From the NCBI GenBank assembly GCA_009379995.1, contig WHSR01000005.1, forward strand, positions 1-64,000: 64,000 bases of DNA, in the 5' to 3' direction. Of this stretch, positions 1 to 8,518 are shown piece after piece; position 1 is the first letter of the stretch, and each line of letters begins with the position of its first letter. Below the pieces are notes generated by a model that had not been told where the DNA came from, searched no databases, and saw nothing but the letters and a program-made list of their open reading frames with translations. This DNA is from Streptosporangiales bacterium. GTDB taxonomy: Bacteria; Actinomycetota; Actinomycetes; Streptosporangiales; WHSR01. The position numbers and the translations under genes are program-made.

Positions 1-1
1 C

Positions 2-139
2 GCCCTGGAACAGGACCTCCGTGAGTGGACCACGACCTGGAACGACAACCCCAGGCCCTTCACCTGGACCAAGACCGCCGACGAGATCCTCGAACGACTC
101 GCCTCATATCTTCAACGGATCCCCGGCGCAGGACACTAG
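2..139 (+). mobile_element. IS630-family transposase, C-terminal fragment (5' end outside window)
   Basis: The frame beginning at base 2 stays open for 45 codons to a TAG at 137-139 and reads as the tail of an IS630-type DDE transposase: a tryptophan-rich stretch, then N-P-R-P-F-T-W-T-K-T-A-D-E-I-L and a helical end, which is the usual C-terminal signature of that family. Only the tail is in the window, so whether the element is intact cannot be judged. No terminal inverted repeat is obvious in the following 140 bases. Together with the broken gene next to it, it marks the edge of an accessory region. Confidence 0.6.
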
Positions 140-276
140 CCAACCAAGCTCCGCCGAGCACGCGCCGGTGCTGCCTGTTGTTTCATCGACCAAGACATGG
201 CATCCTTTCTTAGAGGCCGGGAACTCCCGATGGACATCGGGGTCCCGGTCTTTCTGTCAGCGTCGCTTCGGGTGTC

Positions 277-847
277 CTATCTGATCGTGATGGCGATCTC
301 GATCACTCGCTCACGGATAACCTCCAGGAACTCGGGTTCTCCGGTATGCGCGGCTCGGCACGCTCCCGCGACGGCGTCTGGAACCCATAACAACGGTTCC
401 TGAATAGGTTGACCATGACTGATCAAGAACCGATCGGAAAACAACCCCTGTGCCCAGAACGCGTTCACAACCGCGAGATCTTGATCATTTTGTGTCGGGG
501 AACGCTTCAAGCCAGACCGACTCGACGCTCTCCCGGTCGAGCTCCCACAGGAGGCGTTCGAGGCAGACCCTGCGGGCTCGTTCCTGGCGACGAGGCGGCA
601 GTGGAGATCCGACGACGACTCGGTGCTGGACGTCCAACGAGGCTATCTGCTTCACAATCTTCCGCCGGCGAACACTCCCCTCGAGACGCCAGTGCAGCTG
701 TCGCTGCCCCCGCAGCAACAACTGCCGCATCTCTTCACGAATTTCCTCGCACTCGCCGGCGGGGATAAGAGCAGCTGCCAACACAAAAACATCGGAGCCG
801 TCGGCCCGAATTCGCATGCTCTCGTCGACGTAGGCGTGCAACGCCAC
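277..847 (-). pseudogene. DUF3800-like protein, frameshifted
   Basis: Two minus-strand frames join into one product. The upstream frame, from about 847 (GTG; TTG at 841 also possible), carries A-Y-V-D-E-S and a run of acidic/basic helices, and ends at a TGA near 485 after the residues V-E-S-V-W-L-E-A-F-P. The second frame, 510 to 277, continues with N-D-Q-D-L-A-V-V-N-A and P-L-L-W-V-P-D-A-V-A-G-A. Both blocks match the DUF3800 (RNase H-like fold, function unsettled) pattern as I remember it. The shift lies in the short C-rich stretch around 495-505, consistent with a single-base indel. Either the gene is dead or the base call is wrong. It lies beside an IS fragment, as DUF3800 genes often do. 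Confidence 0.55.
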
Positions 848-951
848 TTCGGCCCCGTTTCGTGCACCCGATCGCCATTGACCTAGCAAGGATGCCAGCA
901 GCCCGGACATTCCACAGACCGTGATCCACACCTTGACCGTGATCTTGCCCG

Positions 952-1021
952 CCCCCTTTTGGCCATGATCTTGCAGAAATTCGAGGGTTTGAATTTCTGC
1001 AAGATCATGGCCAAAAGGGGG
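952..1021. repeat. Intergenic palindrome family A, copy 1
   Basis: A perfect 31-bp inverted repeat (952-982 with 991-1021) around an 8-base loop. Its core is TGATCTTGCAGAAATTC and the outer ends are C-rich and G-rich. It begins two bases after the stop codon of the molybdopterin oxidoreductase gene (minus strand), where a terminator would sit. A partial left arm, CCGTGATCTTGC, also occurs just outside at about 937-948. There is no T-run, so it is not a classical intrinsic terminator. Confidence 0.9.
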
Positions 1022-1023
1022 TG

Positions 1024-3126
1024 TCACGGCCGAGAGGTGGGCAGCCGCTGCACCTCCACGAGGGTGTCGTGCCAGTCACCGCCGCCGCCGAGGTCGCTCA
1101 GTCCGTCCGAGGTCAGCGCGTTCGCCGACGACCCGTCCGGGGTCAGCGACGACCACCAGCCGAACGGCATGGCGACGACCCCCGGCCGTACCCCGTCCTC
1201 GACCCGCGCAGGAAGCGTGACAGCGCCGCGGTCGTTGTACACCCGCACCGTGTCGCCGGTGGCGACGCCCCGCCCGGCCGCGTCGTCGGGGTGCAGCAGG
1301 AGGATCGGCTCGCGTTCCGCCCGCAGGTGGCGTGGCATGTTGGCGTAGCTGGAGTTCAGGAAGTGCAGCGCCGACTTGGCAGAGATCAGCGACAGCGGAT
1401 AACGGGCGGCGCGCTCGGGATCGGCCGCCCGGCTCTCCCGTACCGGGACGTGGGCGGGCAGCGGATCCAGCCCGGCCGCGCGCATCCGGCCGCTGACGAA
1501 CTCGCACTTCCCGGACGGGGTGGGGAAACCACCGTCGGCGAATGGCAACCACGGGCGCGGCAGGTTCAGCGGTGCCCACCCTTCCTCGTGCAGCCGCTCG
1601 TAGCTGGCGTCCCGCAGGTACGGGTGGTCGCTGTCGAGGGCCGCACGGACCAGCTCCTCGTCCGAGGCGCGCAGGTACGGCTCGTCAAGCCCCAGGCGCG
1701 GGGCGAGCCGCCGGAAGAACTCGGTGTTGGGCACCGCCTCGCCGACGGGCGCGATCGCCGGCCGGTTCAGGGTGAGGTACGTGTGCCCCCACGACCAGTG
1801 CAGGTCGAGGTGCTCGAGCTGGGTGGTGGCCGGGAAGACGTAGTCGGCGTGCCGGGCGGTGTCGGTCAGGAACTGCTCCAGAACCACGGTCAGCAGATCC
1901 TCCCGGCGCAGCCCGGCGAGCACGAGGTTCTGGTTCGGGGCGATGGTCGCCGGGTTGCTGTTGTAGACGATCAGCGCGCGGATCGGCGGGCTCAGCGCCG
2001 GGTCGGTGAGCGCCCGGCCGAGCTGCACCATGTTGATCTTCCGGGCCGAGGAGTCCTGCAGCTCGGGCATCTCCACCGCTGACCGATCGAGCGCCGAGTT
2101 GAACAGCTGCGCCGTGAGGTGCAGCAGGCCGCCGCCGAGGTGCCGCCACGCGCCCACCAGGGCCGGCAGGCAGGCGATCGTGCGCAGCGCCATGGCCCCG
2201 TTGGCGTGGTGCTCCATGCCGATGAGCGTGCGGATCGCGGTCGGCCGGGCCGTCGCGTACGCGCGAGCGAGCCTGACGATCTCGTCGGCGGGCACGCCGC
2301 ACAGCTCGGCGGCCCGCTCCGGCGGGTAGTCGTCCAGGCGCTCCCGCAGCTCGTCGAAGCCCACGGTGTGCCGGGCGACGTAGTCGGCGTCGTGCAGCCG
2401 TTCGGCGACGATAACCTGCATCATGCCCAACGCCAGCGCGGCGTCGGTTCCAGGCCTCGGCTGGACGTGCCAGTCGGCCTGTGTCGCGGTACGGGTACGC
2501 ACCGGATCGACCACGACGACGGTGGCTCCCGAGTCCCGGGCCTGCCGGACGAAGGGCCACAGGTGCAGGTTCGTGACGACCGTATTGGTGCCCCAGAGGA
2601 TGATGAACCGGCTGTGCGCCACGTCCTCGGGCAGCATGCCCACCGGCGTGCCGAGGGTCGCGGCGACCCCGCTCGCCCCGGCGCTTCCGCAGATGTTGCG
2701 CACCAACCGGGTGGCGCCGAGCCGGGCGAAGAAGCGCCGGTCCAGCGACGACGACTGGATCAGGCCCTGGGTGCCGGCATAGCTGTAGGGCAGGACGGCC
2801 TCCGTCCCGTACTCGGAGATGATGTCCCGTAGTCGGGAGGCGACGTCGTCCAGGGCTTCCTCCCAGCTCACCTGCTCGAAGGCGCCGCTGCCCGTCGGCC
2901 CGGCACGGCGCATCGGGTGCAGGACGCGCTCCGGGCTGTAGACCCGCTCCAGGTAGTGGTTGACCTTGGCGCACAGCCCGCCGCGGGTGAAGGGGTGGTC
3001 GGCTTCGCCGGCGAGCTCGGTGGCCCGGCCGTCCGCGACCCTCACCGTCCACGCGCAGGTGTCGGGGCAGTCGTGTGGGCACGCGCCTCGGACGACGTCG
3101 TTTGCGGGCTGGTCTCGCCCGGTCAT
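1024..3126 (-). CDS. Molybdopterin-dependent oxidoreductase with [4Fe-4S] site
   Basis: Product of 700 residues in the DMSO-reductase/formate-dehydrogenase superfamily. The N-terminus has the [4Fe-4S] motif C16-x3-C20-x3-C24 with a fourth cysteine at 52 (G-G-L-C-A-K). Next come Molybdopterin-type segments (I-L-W-G-T-N-T and V-V-V-D-P-V-R-T), and the C-terminus has the molydopterin-dinucleotide-binding part. The substrate cannot be read from sequence; homologues are annotated as formate, thiosulfate or acetylene-hydratase-like enzymes. Two adjacent ATGs exist (3129 and 3126); a GGGAGG five bases upstream favours 3126. No Tat signal is visible, so a cytoplasmic enzyme is likely. It is the last gene of a same-strand trio with a PLP decarboxylase (40-base gap) and a FAD oxidase, and is followed at once by palindrome copy 1. 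Confidence 0.85.
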   Translation of the reverse strand: MTGRDQPANDVVRGACPHDCPDTCAWTVRVADGRATELAGEADHPFTRGGLCAKVNHYLERVYSPERVLHPMRRAGPTGSGAFEQVSWEEALDDVASRLRDIISEYGTEAVLPYSYAGTQGLIQSSSLDRRFFARLGATRLVRNICGSAGASGVAATLGTPVGMLPEDVAHSRFIILWGTNTVVTNLHLWPFVRQARDSGATVVVVDPVRTRTATQADWHVQPRPGTDAALALGMMQVIVAERLHDADYVARHTVGFDELRERLDDYPPERAAELCGVPADEIVRLARAYATARPTAIRTLIGMEHHANGAMALRTIACLPALVGAWRHLGGGLLHLTAQLFNSALDRSAVEMPELQDSSARKINMVQLGRALTDPALSPPIRALIVYNSNPATIAPNQNLVLAGLRREDLLTVVLEQFLTDTARHADYVFPATTQLEHLDLHWSWGHTYLTLNRPAIAPVGEAVPNTEFFRRLAPRLGLDEPYLRASDEELVRAALDSDHPYLRDASYERLHEEGWAPLNLPRPWLPFADGGFPTPSGKCEFVSGRMRAAGLDPLPAHVPVRESRAADPERAARYPLSLISAKSALHFLNSSYANMPRHLRAEREPILLLHPDDAAGRGVATGDTVRVYNDRGAVTLPARVEDGVRPGVVAMPFGWWSSLTPDGSSANALTSDGLSDLGGGGDWHDTLVEVQRLPTSRP

Positions 3127-3166
3127 CATTGCCTCCCGGTGCTCTCGCGGATAAGCGGATAGGCGG

Positions 3167-4564
3167 CTAGGCGGATAAGGCGCCACGGGCCGCGGCGCGG
3201 ATGATGTCCACGGCCTCGGCCACGTGGTCGGCGTGGGTTCGGTGGGACAGCACACACAGTCGCAGGGTGTGCCGGCCGTCGATGCGGGTGCTGGACAGGA
3301 AGACCCGCTTGGTCGCGTTGATCCGCTCCAGGAGGCGCTGGTTGTCCCGGTCGCCGCCCGGCAGTCGGAAGACCACGGCCGACAGGTCGGGTTTCAGCGG
3401 CACCTCGAGGAGTGGGTCGGATGCCAGCTCCCGGTACGCCCGCTCGGCGAGGTCCAGCTTCTCGTCGAGTGCCTCCCGGAATACGGCGACGCCGTGCAGA
3501 TGCAGCGGCAACCACAGCCGCAGACCACGAAACTCGCGGGTCAGCTCGGGCCCGAGGTCGGCGTAGTCGGGAAGGCCGGCGAGCTCCCCGAGATCCTGCA
3601 GGTAGGCGGCCTCGCCGGAGTGCGCTCCCCGGAGCGTCGCCCGGTCGCGGACCAGCAGGACGCCCGTCCCGTACGGCAGGAACATGCCCTTGTGCGGATC
3701 CAGCACCAGGGAATCGGCCGCCTCGATCCCGGCGAAGGCGGCCCGGCCCCGGGCCGTGAGCTGGAAGAAGCCACCGTACGCGGCGTCCACGTGGAACCAC
3801 AGGCCCTCGCGGCGAGCCAACTCGGCGAGTTCGCCGAGCGGGTCGACGGTCCCGGTGTTGGTGGTGCCGGCGGTGCCGACCAGGAGGAACGGGCGTAGGC
3901 CGGCGGCCCTGTCCTCGGCGATCAGCCGCGCGGCCGCCGCAACGTCCATCCGGAACTCCGGCGTGGCCGGCACGGTCCGTACCCGCGCGGCGGGGAACCC
4001 GGCGATACGGGCGGCCTTGGCCACGCAGTGGTGGGTGTGCGCGGTGACGTACAGGGTGCCGTCGGCGAAGTCTTCGCCGAGCCGGTCGTGGCGGGCGGCC
4101 ACCACCGCGGACAGGGTCGCGATCGAGCCGCCGGTGGTCACCAGGCCGGCTCCGGCCTCGGGCAGCCCAAACTGGCCGCACAGCCACCGCAACACGCCCT
4201 CCTCCATGGCGACGAGCGCCGGGGCCAGGCCCGACAGGCCGGTGAACCGGTTGACCCCGCGGGCGAGCATCTCGGCCAGCGCCGCGGTGAACAGGCCGCC
4301 GCCGGGGATGTAGGCCAGGTAGCCGGGTCCGGCGGTGTCCACCGCCTGCTCAGCGGCCCTGTGGAACACGTCCAGCAGCGCGGCGAGCTCCCCCGGCTCC
4401 TCGGACGGCGGGCGCAGCAGCTCCGGCACCATCCGCCCGGCATCGTCGAGGTCGACGGCGGGCGCCTTCGACCGGTCTTCGATGAAGTCGGCGAGAAGGG
4501 CGATGGCGTCCCTGGCCATGCCCTCCATCTCCGCCCGGCCCGGCTCCAACGGCTGGATGGTCAT
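3167..4564 (-). CDS. Pyridoxal-dependent amino-acid decarboxylase (group II, aromatic-type)
   Basis: A 465-residue member of the group II PLP decarboxylases (aromatic-L-amino-acid, tyrosine and glutamate decarboxylases). Diagnostic sites are the PLP-ring stacking pair H-T-H-H near residue 178, the T-A-G-T-T-N-T-G block at 231-238, D260 in H-V-D-A-A-Y-G-G for the pyridine nitrogen, and the Schiff-base lysine K292 in D-P-H-K-G. Length and motif order suit an aromatic amino-acid decarboxylase better than glutamate decarboxylase, but the substrate is not proven. It lies between a FAD oxidase (43 bases upstream) and a molybdenum enzyme (40 bases downstream) on the same strand, so the three are probably co-transcribed. 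No strong ribosome-binding site precedes the ATG. Confidence 0.88.
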   Translation of the reverse strand: MTIQPLEPGRAEMEGMARDAIALLADFIEDRSKAPAVDLDDAGRMVPELLRPPSEEPGELAALLDVFHRAAEQAVDTAGPGYLAYIPGGGLFTAALAEMLARGVNRFTGLSGLAPALVAMEEGVLRWLCGQFGLPEAGAGLVTTGGSIATLSAVVAARHDRLGEDFADGTLYVTAHTHHCVAKAARIAGFPAARVRTVPATPEFRMDVAAAARLIAEDRAAGLRPFLLVGTAGTTNTGTVDPLGELAELARREGLWFHVDAAYGGFFQLTARGRAAFAGIEAADSLVLDPHKGMFLPYGTGVLLVRDRATLRGAHSGEAAYLQDLGELAGLPDYADLGPELTREFRGLRLWLPLHLHGVAVFREALDEKLDLAERAYRELASDPLLEVPLKPDLSAVVFRLPGGDRDNQRLLERINATKRVFLSSTRIDGRHTLRLCVLSHRTHADHVAEAVDIIRAAARGALSA

Positions 4565-4607
4565 GACCGGAGGCTACTCAATCGACCTGATGGTGGGTCA
4601 TTCCGGG

Positions 4608-6191
4608 CTACTCGGGATCGATCAGGACACCGGGGTTGAGGATGCCCTTCGGGTCCAGGGCGGCCTTGGCCGCCCGCAGCCCGGCGGCGAACGGTTCCGG
4701 CCGCTGCCGGTCGTACCACGGCCGGTGGTCGCGGCCTACCGCGTGGTGATGGGTGATCGTGCCCCCGCCCGCCATCAGGGCGTCCGAGGCGGCGCGCTTG
4801 AGCTCGTCCCACTGCTCGACCTCCTCGCCGCGACGGGCCGGCGCGTGGATCGTGTAGTACGGCGCCGGGCCGTCCGGGTAGACGTAGGGGAATCGGCAGG
4901 TCACCGAGCCTTGGCCGAAAACCCGACGCACCGCGTCCCGGGCCGTCTCCATCATCTCGGCGTGGAACTCGGGGAGCCGATCCCAGGTGATCGCTGTCTC
5001 GAACGTCTCGACGAGCACGCCAACACAGGGGAAGAGATTCCGCAGGTACGGGGCCCGGATGAACGAGTCGCGCCAGGAGCCGACCAGGCCGGACCGGTGG
5101 CCCTCCCCCGCGTCCACGATGCCGCCGTGGCGTTTCGCGAGCTCCAGCGCCCGGTCCATCGACGGCTCCACCGGATGGTCGGCGGACTCGAACCCCAGGA
5201 CGAGCAGCGCGTGCTCGCCGTCCCCGCCGGCGGTGAGCCTGGCCTCGGTGGCGTCGATGAGCCGGCAGTTCGTCGGGTACAGGCCGGCCTGCGCGATGGC
5301 GCGTACCGCCTCCGCGGCGGCGTCGAACGAGCCGTACCGCACCCCCGCCGAGGCGCGGTACCCCGGCTTGTCCCGCACCCGCACCCACGCCTCGGTGATG
5401 ACGCCGAGCGTGCCCTCGGAGCCGAGCAGCATCCGGTCCGGCGAGGGACCGGCGCCCGAGCCGGGTAGCCGCCGAGACTCCCACGTACCGCGGGGCGTGA
5501 TCGCCCGCACGGACTCGACGAGATCGTCGATGTGGGTGTAGAGGGTCGCGAAGTGGCCGCCGGCCCTGGTGGCGATCCACCCGCCGAGTGTGGAGAACTG
5601 AAACGACTGCGGGAAGTGCCGCAGCGTCACCCCGTGCTCGGCGAGCTGCCGCTCCAGGGTCGGGCCGGGCGCACCCGCCTGGACCCGTGCGGCGTACGAG
5701 GTCCGATCGAACTCCAGTACCCGGTCGAGGCGACGCAGGTCGAGGGAGACGACGCCGTCGTAGCGCTCGCAGGACCGGGGCTCGACCCCACCGACGACGC
5801 TGGTGCCGCCGCCGTACGGGATCACCGCGGCGTTGACGCTCTCGCACCACTCCAGGACCGCCTCGATTTCCCGCTCGTTCCGGGGGAACGCCACCAGGTC
5901 TGGCGGGTTGTCGATCTGGCCGCGGAAGGCCCGTACGAGATCGCGGAAGGACATGCCGTAGCTGTGCCGGGCCCGATCGTGCACGTCGGTGGAGCAGATC
6001 TCCGCCAAACCGGAGGCCGGGGCGATCCGAGGCTTTGGCAGGTCCAGGCGCTCCGGCGGGACCGGCTCCTCGACCTCGGTGCTGCCGAAACCGAGGGTAC
6101 GCACGATGGCTTCCGCGCCCTCCCGAAGCTCGGCTCCCGTCGGAAACTCGTCCTCGTAACCCCAGCCCCAGTAGATCTGCCGGCGCGCCAT
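4608..6191 (-). CDS. FAD-binding oxidase, alkyl-DHAP-synthase/glycolate-oxidase type
   Basis: A 527-residue flavoprotein with a FAD_binding_4 (VAO/PCMH) domain over roughly residues 95-275 and an FAD-oxidase C-terminal domain beyond. Visible FAD-binding stretches are P-Y-G-G-G-T-S-V-V-G-G and the later G-S-E-G-T-L-G-V-I-T-E-A. The opening M-A-R-R-Q-I-Y-W-G-W-G resembles actinobacterial proteins annotated as alkylglycerone-phosphate-synthase-like; a true ether-lipid role is doubtful. The start at 6191 is chosen because homology begins there; codons upstream in this frame run into palindrome copy 2. First gene of the presumed trio with the decarboxylase and the molybdenum enzyme. Confidence 0.88.
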   Translation of the reverse strand: MARRQIYWGWGYEDEFPTGAELREGAEAIVRTLGFGSTEVEEPVPPERLDLPKPRIAPASGLAEICSTDVHDRARHSYGMSFRDLVRAFRGQIDNPPDLVAFPRNEREIEAVLEWCESVNAAVIPYGGGTSVVGGVEPRSCERYDGVVSLDLRRLDRVLEFDRTSYAARVQAGAPGPTLERQLAEHGVTLRHFPQSFQFSTLGGWIATRAGGHFATLYTHIDDLVESVRAITPRGTWESRRLPGSGAGPSPDRMLLGSEGTLGVITEAWVRVRDKPGYRASAGVRYGSFDAAAEAVRAIAQAGLYPTNCRLIDATEARLTAGGDGEHALLVLGFESADHPVEPSMDRALELAKRHGGIVDAGEGHRSGLVGSWRDSFIRAPYLRNLFPCVGVLVETFETAITWDRLPEFHAEMMETARDAVRRVFGQGSVTCRFPYVYPDGPAPYYTIHAPARRGEEVEQWDELKRAASDALMAGGGTITHHHAVGRDHRPWYDRQRPEPFAAGLRAAKAALDPKGILNPGVLIDPE

Positions 6192-6252
6192 GATCGGCAG
6201 CCTAAGTACCGACCGGCCGACGCGTGAAGAGCCCTCCGCTCCCCCACTTGGT

Positions 6253-6305
6253 CGTGATCTTGCAGAAATGGTCGAATCGAGTTCGAACATTTCTGCAAGA
6301 TCACG
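6253..6305. repeat. Intergenic palindrome family A, copy 2
   Basis: Arms of 18 bp (6253-6270 and 6288-6305) carry CGTGATCTTGCAGAAAT. The 17-base centre, unlike other copies, contains a TTCGAA-like inner symmetry. It sits 10 bases past the TetR stop codon and about 60 bases ahead of the FAD oxidase start, both on the minus strand, so it separates two same-strand units. Confidence 0.88.
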
Positions 6306-6315
6306 GCCAGAAGGG

Positions 6316-6942
6316 CTAAAAGGAGGAGAGCAGCCGGTCGACGATCGCATCGACCTCGCCGCGGGTCCGCTGCGGGTCCGGCGAGCTGGCCACCAGCATC
6401 GCGGCCTCGGTGAGGGCGGCGAGCAGCATGTGCGCCAGCGGCTCCACGGGTCGCCGCTCGATCTGTCCGGCGTCCATCACGGCGTCCAGCGCCCCAATGG
6501 CGAGCCCCAGCCCGTACCTGGCGTCGATCTCCCGCCAGGTACGCCAGCCCAACACCGAGGGAGCGTCGGTCAAAACGATCCGCTGCACCGCCGGGTCGGT
6601 CGCCGCCTCGAGGAACATTTCGCACCCCCGCCGCAGGCCCTCCATCGGGGAGTCGGCCGTGAGCGTCCCGGCGACCCGCTCGGTAAGCTCGCGCTCCACA
6701 TCCTCGAAGACGGCCCGGAACAGCTCCGTCTTGCTGCCGAAATGATGGTGCAGGGCTCCCCGGGTCACCCCGGCGTGCTTGACGATCTCTTCACGGCCGG
6801 TATCGGCAAAGCCCCGCGCGGCGAACAGCTCGCGGGCGGCGGCGATGAGAGCGGCGCGGGTGGCTGCGGAGCGCTCCGCCTGGGTCCGCCGCCGACGCGG
6901 CGCGACCGAACCACCTCGCCTGCCCAGACTCTGGGACGGCAC
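6316..6942 (-). CDS. TetR/AcrR-family transcriptional regulator
   Basis: With a GTG start at 6942 the product has 208 residues, the usual TetR size. The N-terminal helix-turn-helix reads R-A-A-L-I-A-A-A-R-E-L-F-A-A-R-G-F then T-R-G-A-L-H-H-H-F-G-S-K-T-E-L-F, which is textbook TetR. The rest is a helical ligand domain of the AcrR type (C-terminal TetR_C). The gene is divergent from a thioesterase pseudogene, and the space between holds a near-perfect inverted repeat inside a promoter, so it probably represses that gene and itself. The frame is open far upstream across the neighbour, but no homology exists there. Ligand unknown; a fatty-acyl or CoA-type compound is a guess from the thioesterase. 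Confidence 0.9.
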   Translation of the reverse strand: MPSQSLGRRGGSVAPRRRRTQAERSAATRAALIAAARELFAARGFADTGREEIVKHAGVTRGALHHHFGSKTELFRAVFEDVERELTERVAGTLTADSPMEGLRRGCEMFLEAATDPAVQRIVLTDAPSVLGWRTWREIDARYGLGLAIGALDAVMDAGQIERRPVEPLAHMLLAALTEAAMLVASSPDPQRTRGEVDAIVDRLLSSF

Positions 6943-7011
6943 GGTCGTAGAAGTATAGGAAGCAGAGGGCGGCCGAGCCGCGCGAACGGCTGCCGTCCCA
7001 AACGAAAAGCG

Positions 7012-7040
7012 TTGACTTACATGCAAACTGCACGTAAGTT
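7012..7040 (+). promoter_or_regulatory. Promoter with embedded TetR-type operator
   Basis: TTGACT (7012-7017) and TAAGTT (7035-7040) are 17 bases apart and form a plausible sigma-70-type promoter for the plus-strand thioesterase gene. An inverted repeat, CTTACATGCA (7016-7025) and TGCACGTAAG (7029-7038) with a 3-base centre, matches at 9 of 10 positions and covers the promoter. A bound dimer would block RNA polymerase. The adjacent divergent TetR gene is the obvious candidate. Confidence 0.65.
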
Positions 7041-7072
7041 GCTCGGTGATCCGACGCCACCCGGGAGGCAGG

Positions 7073-7491
7073 ATGGGGCAAGCCGACGCCGTCGATGCGG
7101 AGCAGACCGAGATGATCCGCGGTCTGATCCCGTACGTCGCCACCCTCGGAATCGAGGTCGTCACCATGTCCCCGGATGAGGTGCGCATGCGCCTCGACTG
7201 GACCGAGGCCCTGTGCACGGGCGGCGGCGTCCTGCATGGCGGCGTCCTGATAGCCTTGCCGACTCCGCCGGAGCGACCTGCGCCTTCCTCAACCTTCCGG
7301 AGAACACCCGCACGACGACCGTCGAGTCCAAGACGAACTTTCTGCGCGCGGTCCGCGAGGGTCACGTCGACGCCGTCGCCCGTCCGCTCCACAGGGGGCG
7401 TTCCTTCATCGTCGTGGACACCGACCTCCTCGGCCACGACGGCACCAGGGTGGGTCGGACCAGCCAGACCCAGGCCGTCCTGCCGACCTAG
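7073..7491 (+). pseudogene. PaaI-type hotdog thioesterase, frameshifted
   Basis: Two plus-strand frames make one hotdog thioesterase. From ATG 7073 (GGGAGG at 7063-7068) the first half ends in C-T-G-G-G-V-L-H-G-G-V-L-I, the typical catalytic-loop region. The second half begins in another frame with A-D-S-A-G-A-T-C-A-F and T-T-V-E-S-K-T-N-F-L-R-A and runs to the TAG at 7489-7491. The join falls near 7255-7262, where one G seems to be missing. The total of 419 bases is one short of 140 codons, as a single deletion predicts. The expected product would be about 139 residues acting on an acyl-CoA or similar thioester. It is driven by a TetR-controlled promoter. A sequencing error is possible. Confidence 0.75.
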
Positions 7492-8465
7492 AGGTCCGAT
7501 GCTCGGGACCCGCCGTCGAGTTTCGTGGTGTCGCGCGGTTGCACGTAGGGCTCCTTGTCCAGGGGGTAGCCGGCCTGGATGGCGCGGCCGCGTTCGAGTT
7601 CGGCGTTGAGTTCGACGCCGAGGAGAACTGCGATGTTGGAGATCCACAACCAGACAAGAAAAATGATCACCGAGGCCATAGCGCCGTACGTCTTGTTGTA
7701 CGAGCCGAAGTTGGCGACGTAGAGGCCGAATGCCGCCGAGGCGACAATCCAGAGGACCACGGCGAGGACGCTGCCGGGGGTGATCCAGCGGAAGCCGGGC
7801 TGTCTGACGTTGGGTGCGGCCCCGTACAGGATCGCGAAGATCAGGCCGACGACGATCACCAGCACGGGCCATTTGGCGATGTCCCACACGAGGACGGCGG
7901 TCTGACCGATGCCGAGGACCCGGCCGGCCTGGTCGGCCAGGGTGCCGGTGAACACCACCGCCACCGCGCTGATCGCAAGCAGGATCACCAGCACCGCGGT
8001 GATGCCGATCCGGGTGGGCAGGGTCTTCCAGATCGGCCTCCCTTCACCGATGTCGTAGACGGCATTGGATGCGCGCATGAATCCGGCGACGTAGCCCGAT
8101 GCGGACCACAGCGCTATCGCGATCCCGGCGATGGCCGCGACTCCGGCGGCGCCGCGGCTGCTTTGCAGGGTCTGCAGGGCGGTATCGAGGATTTGCCGGG
8201 CCGGACCGGGCGTGAGGCCGCCGAGATTGTCGATCATTGACCGAGTCGCCGAACGGCCCATCAGCCCGAGCAGGGACACGACCACCAGCAGCGCGGGGAA
8301 GATCGACAAGACTCCGTAGTAGGTGAGGGCGGCCGCCCAGTCGGTGAGGTTGTCGGTCTTGAAACCCTTCGCGGCGCGTTTGAACACGCCGAACCAGGCG
8401 CGCATGCCCAGCCTGGCGGGGGTCTCAGGTATCGCATCGCCTCGTTCGGCGTTGCCCTGAGCCAT
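7488..8465 (-). CDS. YihY/BrkB-family integral membrane protein
   Basis: A 325-residue membrane protein of the YihY/BrkB family (once misnamed ribonuclease BN). Signature stretches are D-W-A-A-A-L-T-Y-Y-G-V-L-S-I-F-P near residue 45 and N-K-T-Y-G-A-M-A-S-V-I-I-F-L-V-W-L-W near 275. About six hydrophobic segments lie between, and the C-terminal tail is charged and cytosolic. The substrate is unknown. A perfect GGAGG lies six bases ahead of the ATG. Last gene of the minus-strand envelope/stress operon; its stop overlaps the last four bases of the convergent thioesterase pseudogene. Confidence 0.9.
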   Translation of the reverse strand: MAQGNAERGDAIPETPARLGMRAWFGVFKRAAKGFKTDNLTDWAAALTYYGVLSIFPALLVVVSLLGLMGRSATRSMIDNLGGLTPGPARQILDTALQTLQSSRGAAGVAAIAGIAIALWSASGYVAGFMRASNAVYDIGEGRPIWKTLPTRIGITAVLVILLAISAVAVVFTGTLADQAGRVLGIGQTAVLVWDIAKWPVLVIVVGLIFAILYGAAPNVRQPGFRWITPGSVLAVVLWIVASAAFGLYVANFGSYNKTYGAMASVIIFLVWLWISNIAVLLGVELNAELERGRAIQAGYPLDKEPYVQPRDTTKLDGGSRASDL

Positions 8466-8518
8466 GTTTCCTCCTCGTAGGAGGCACAGGATGGTTCTGA
8501 CGGCTGCGGCCGCGTCTC

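Noticed and set aside
4561..5850. Long open frame opposite/alternate to the FAD oxidase gene
   Set aside because: Arg/Gly/Pro-rich composition typical of shadow frames in GC-rich DNA; the overlapping frame has clear flavoprotein motifs.
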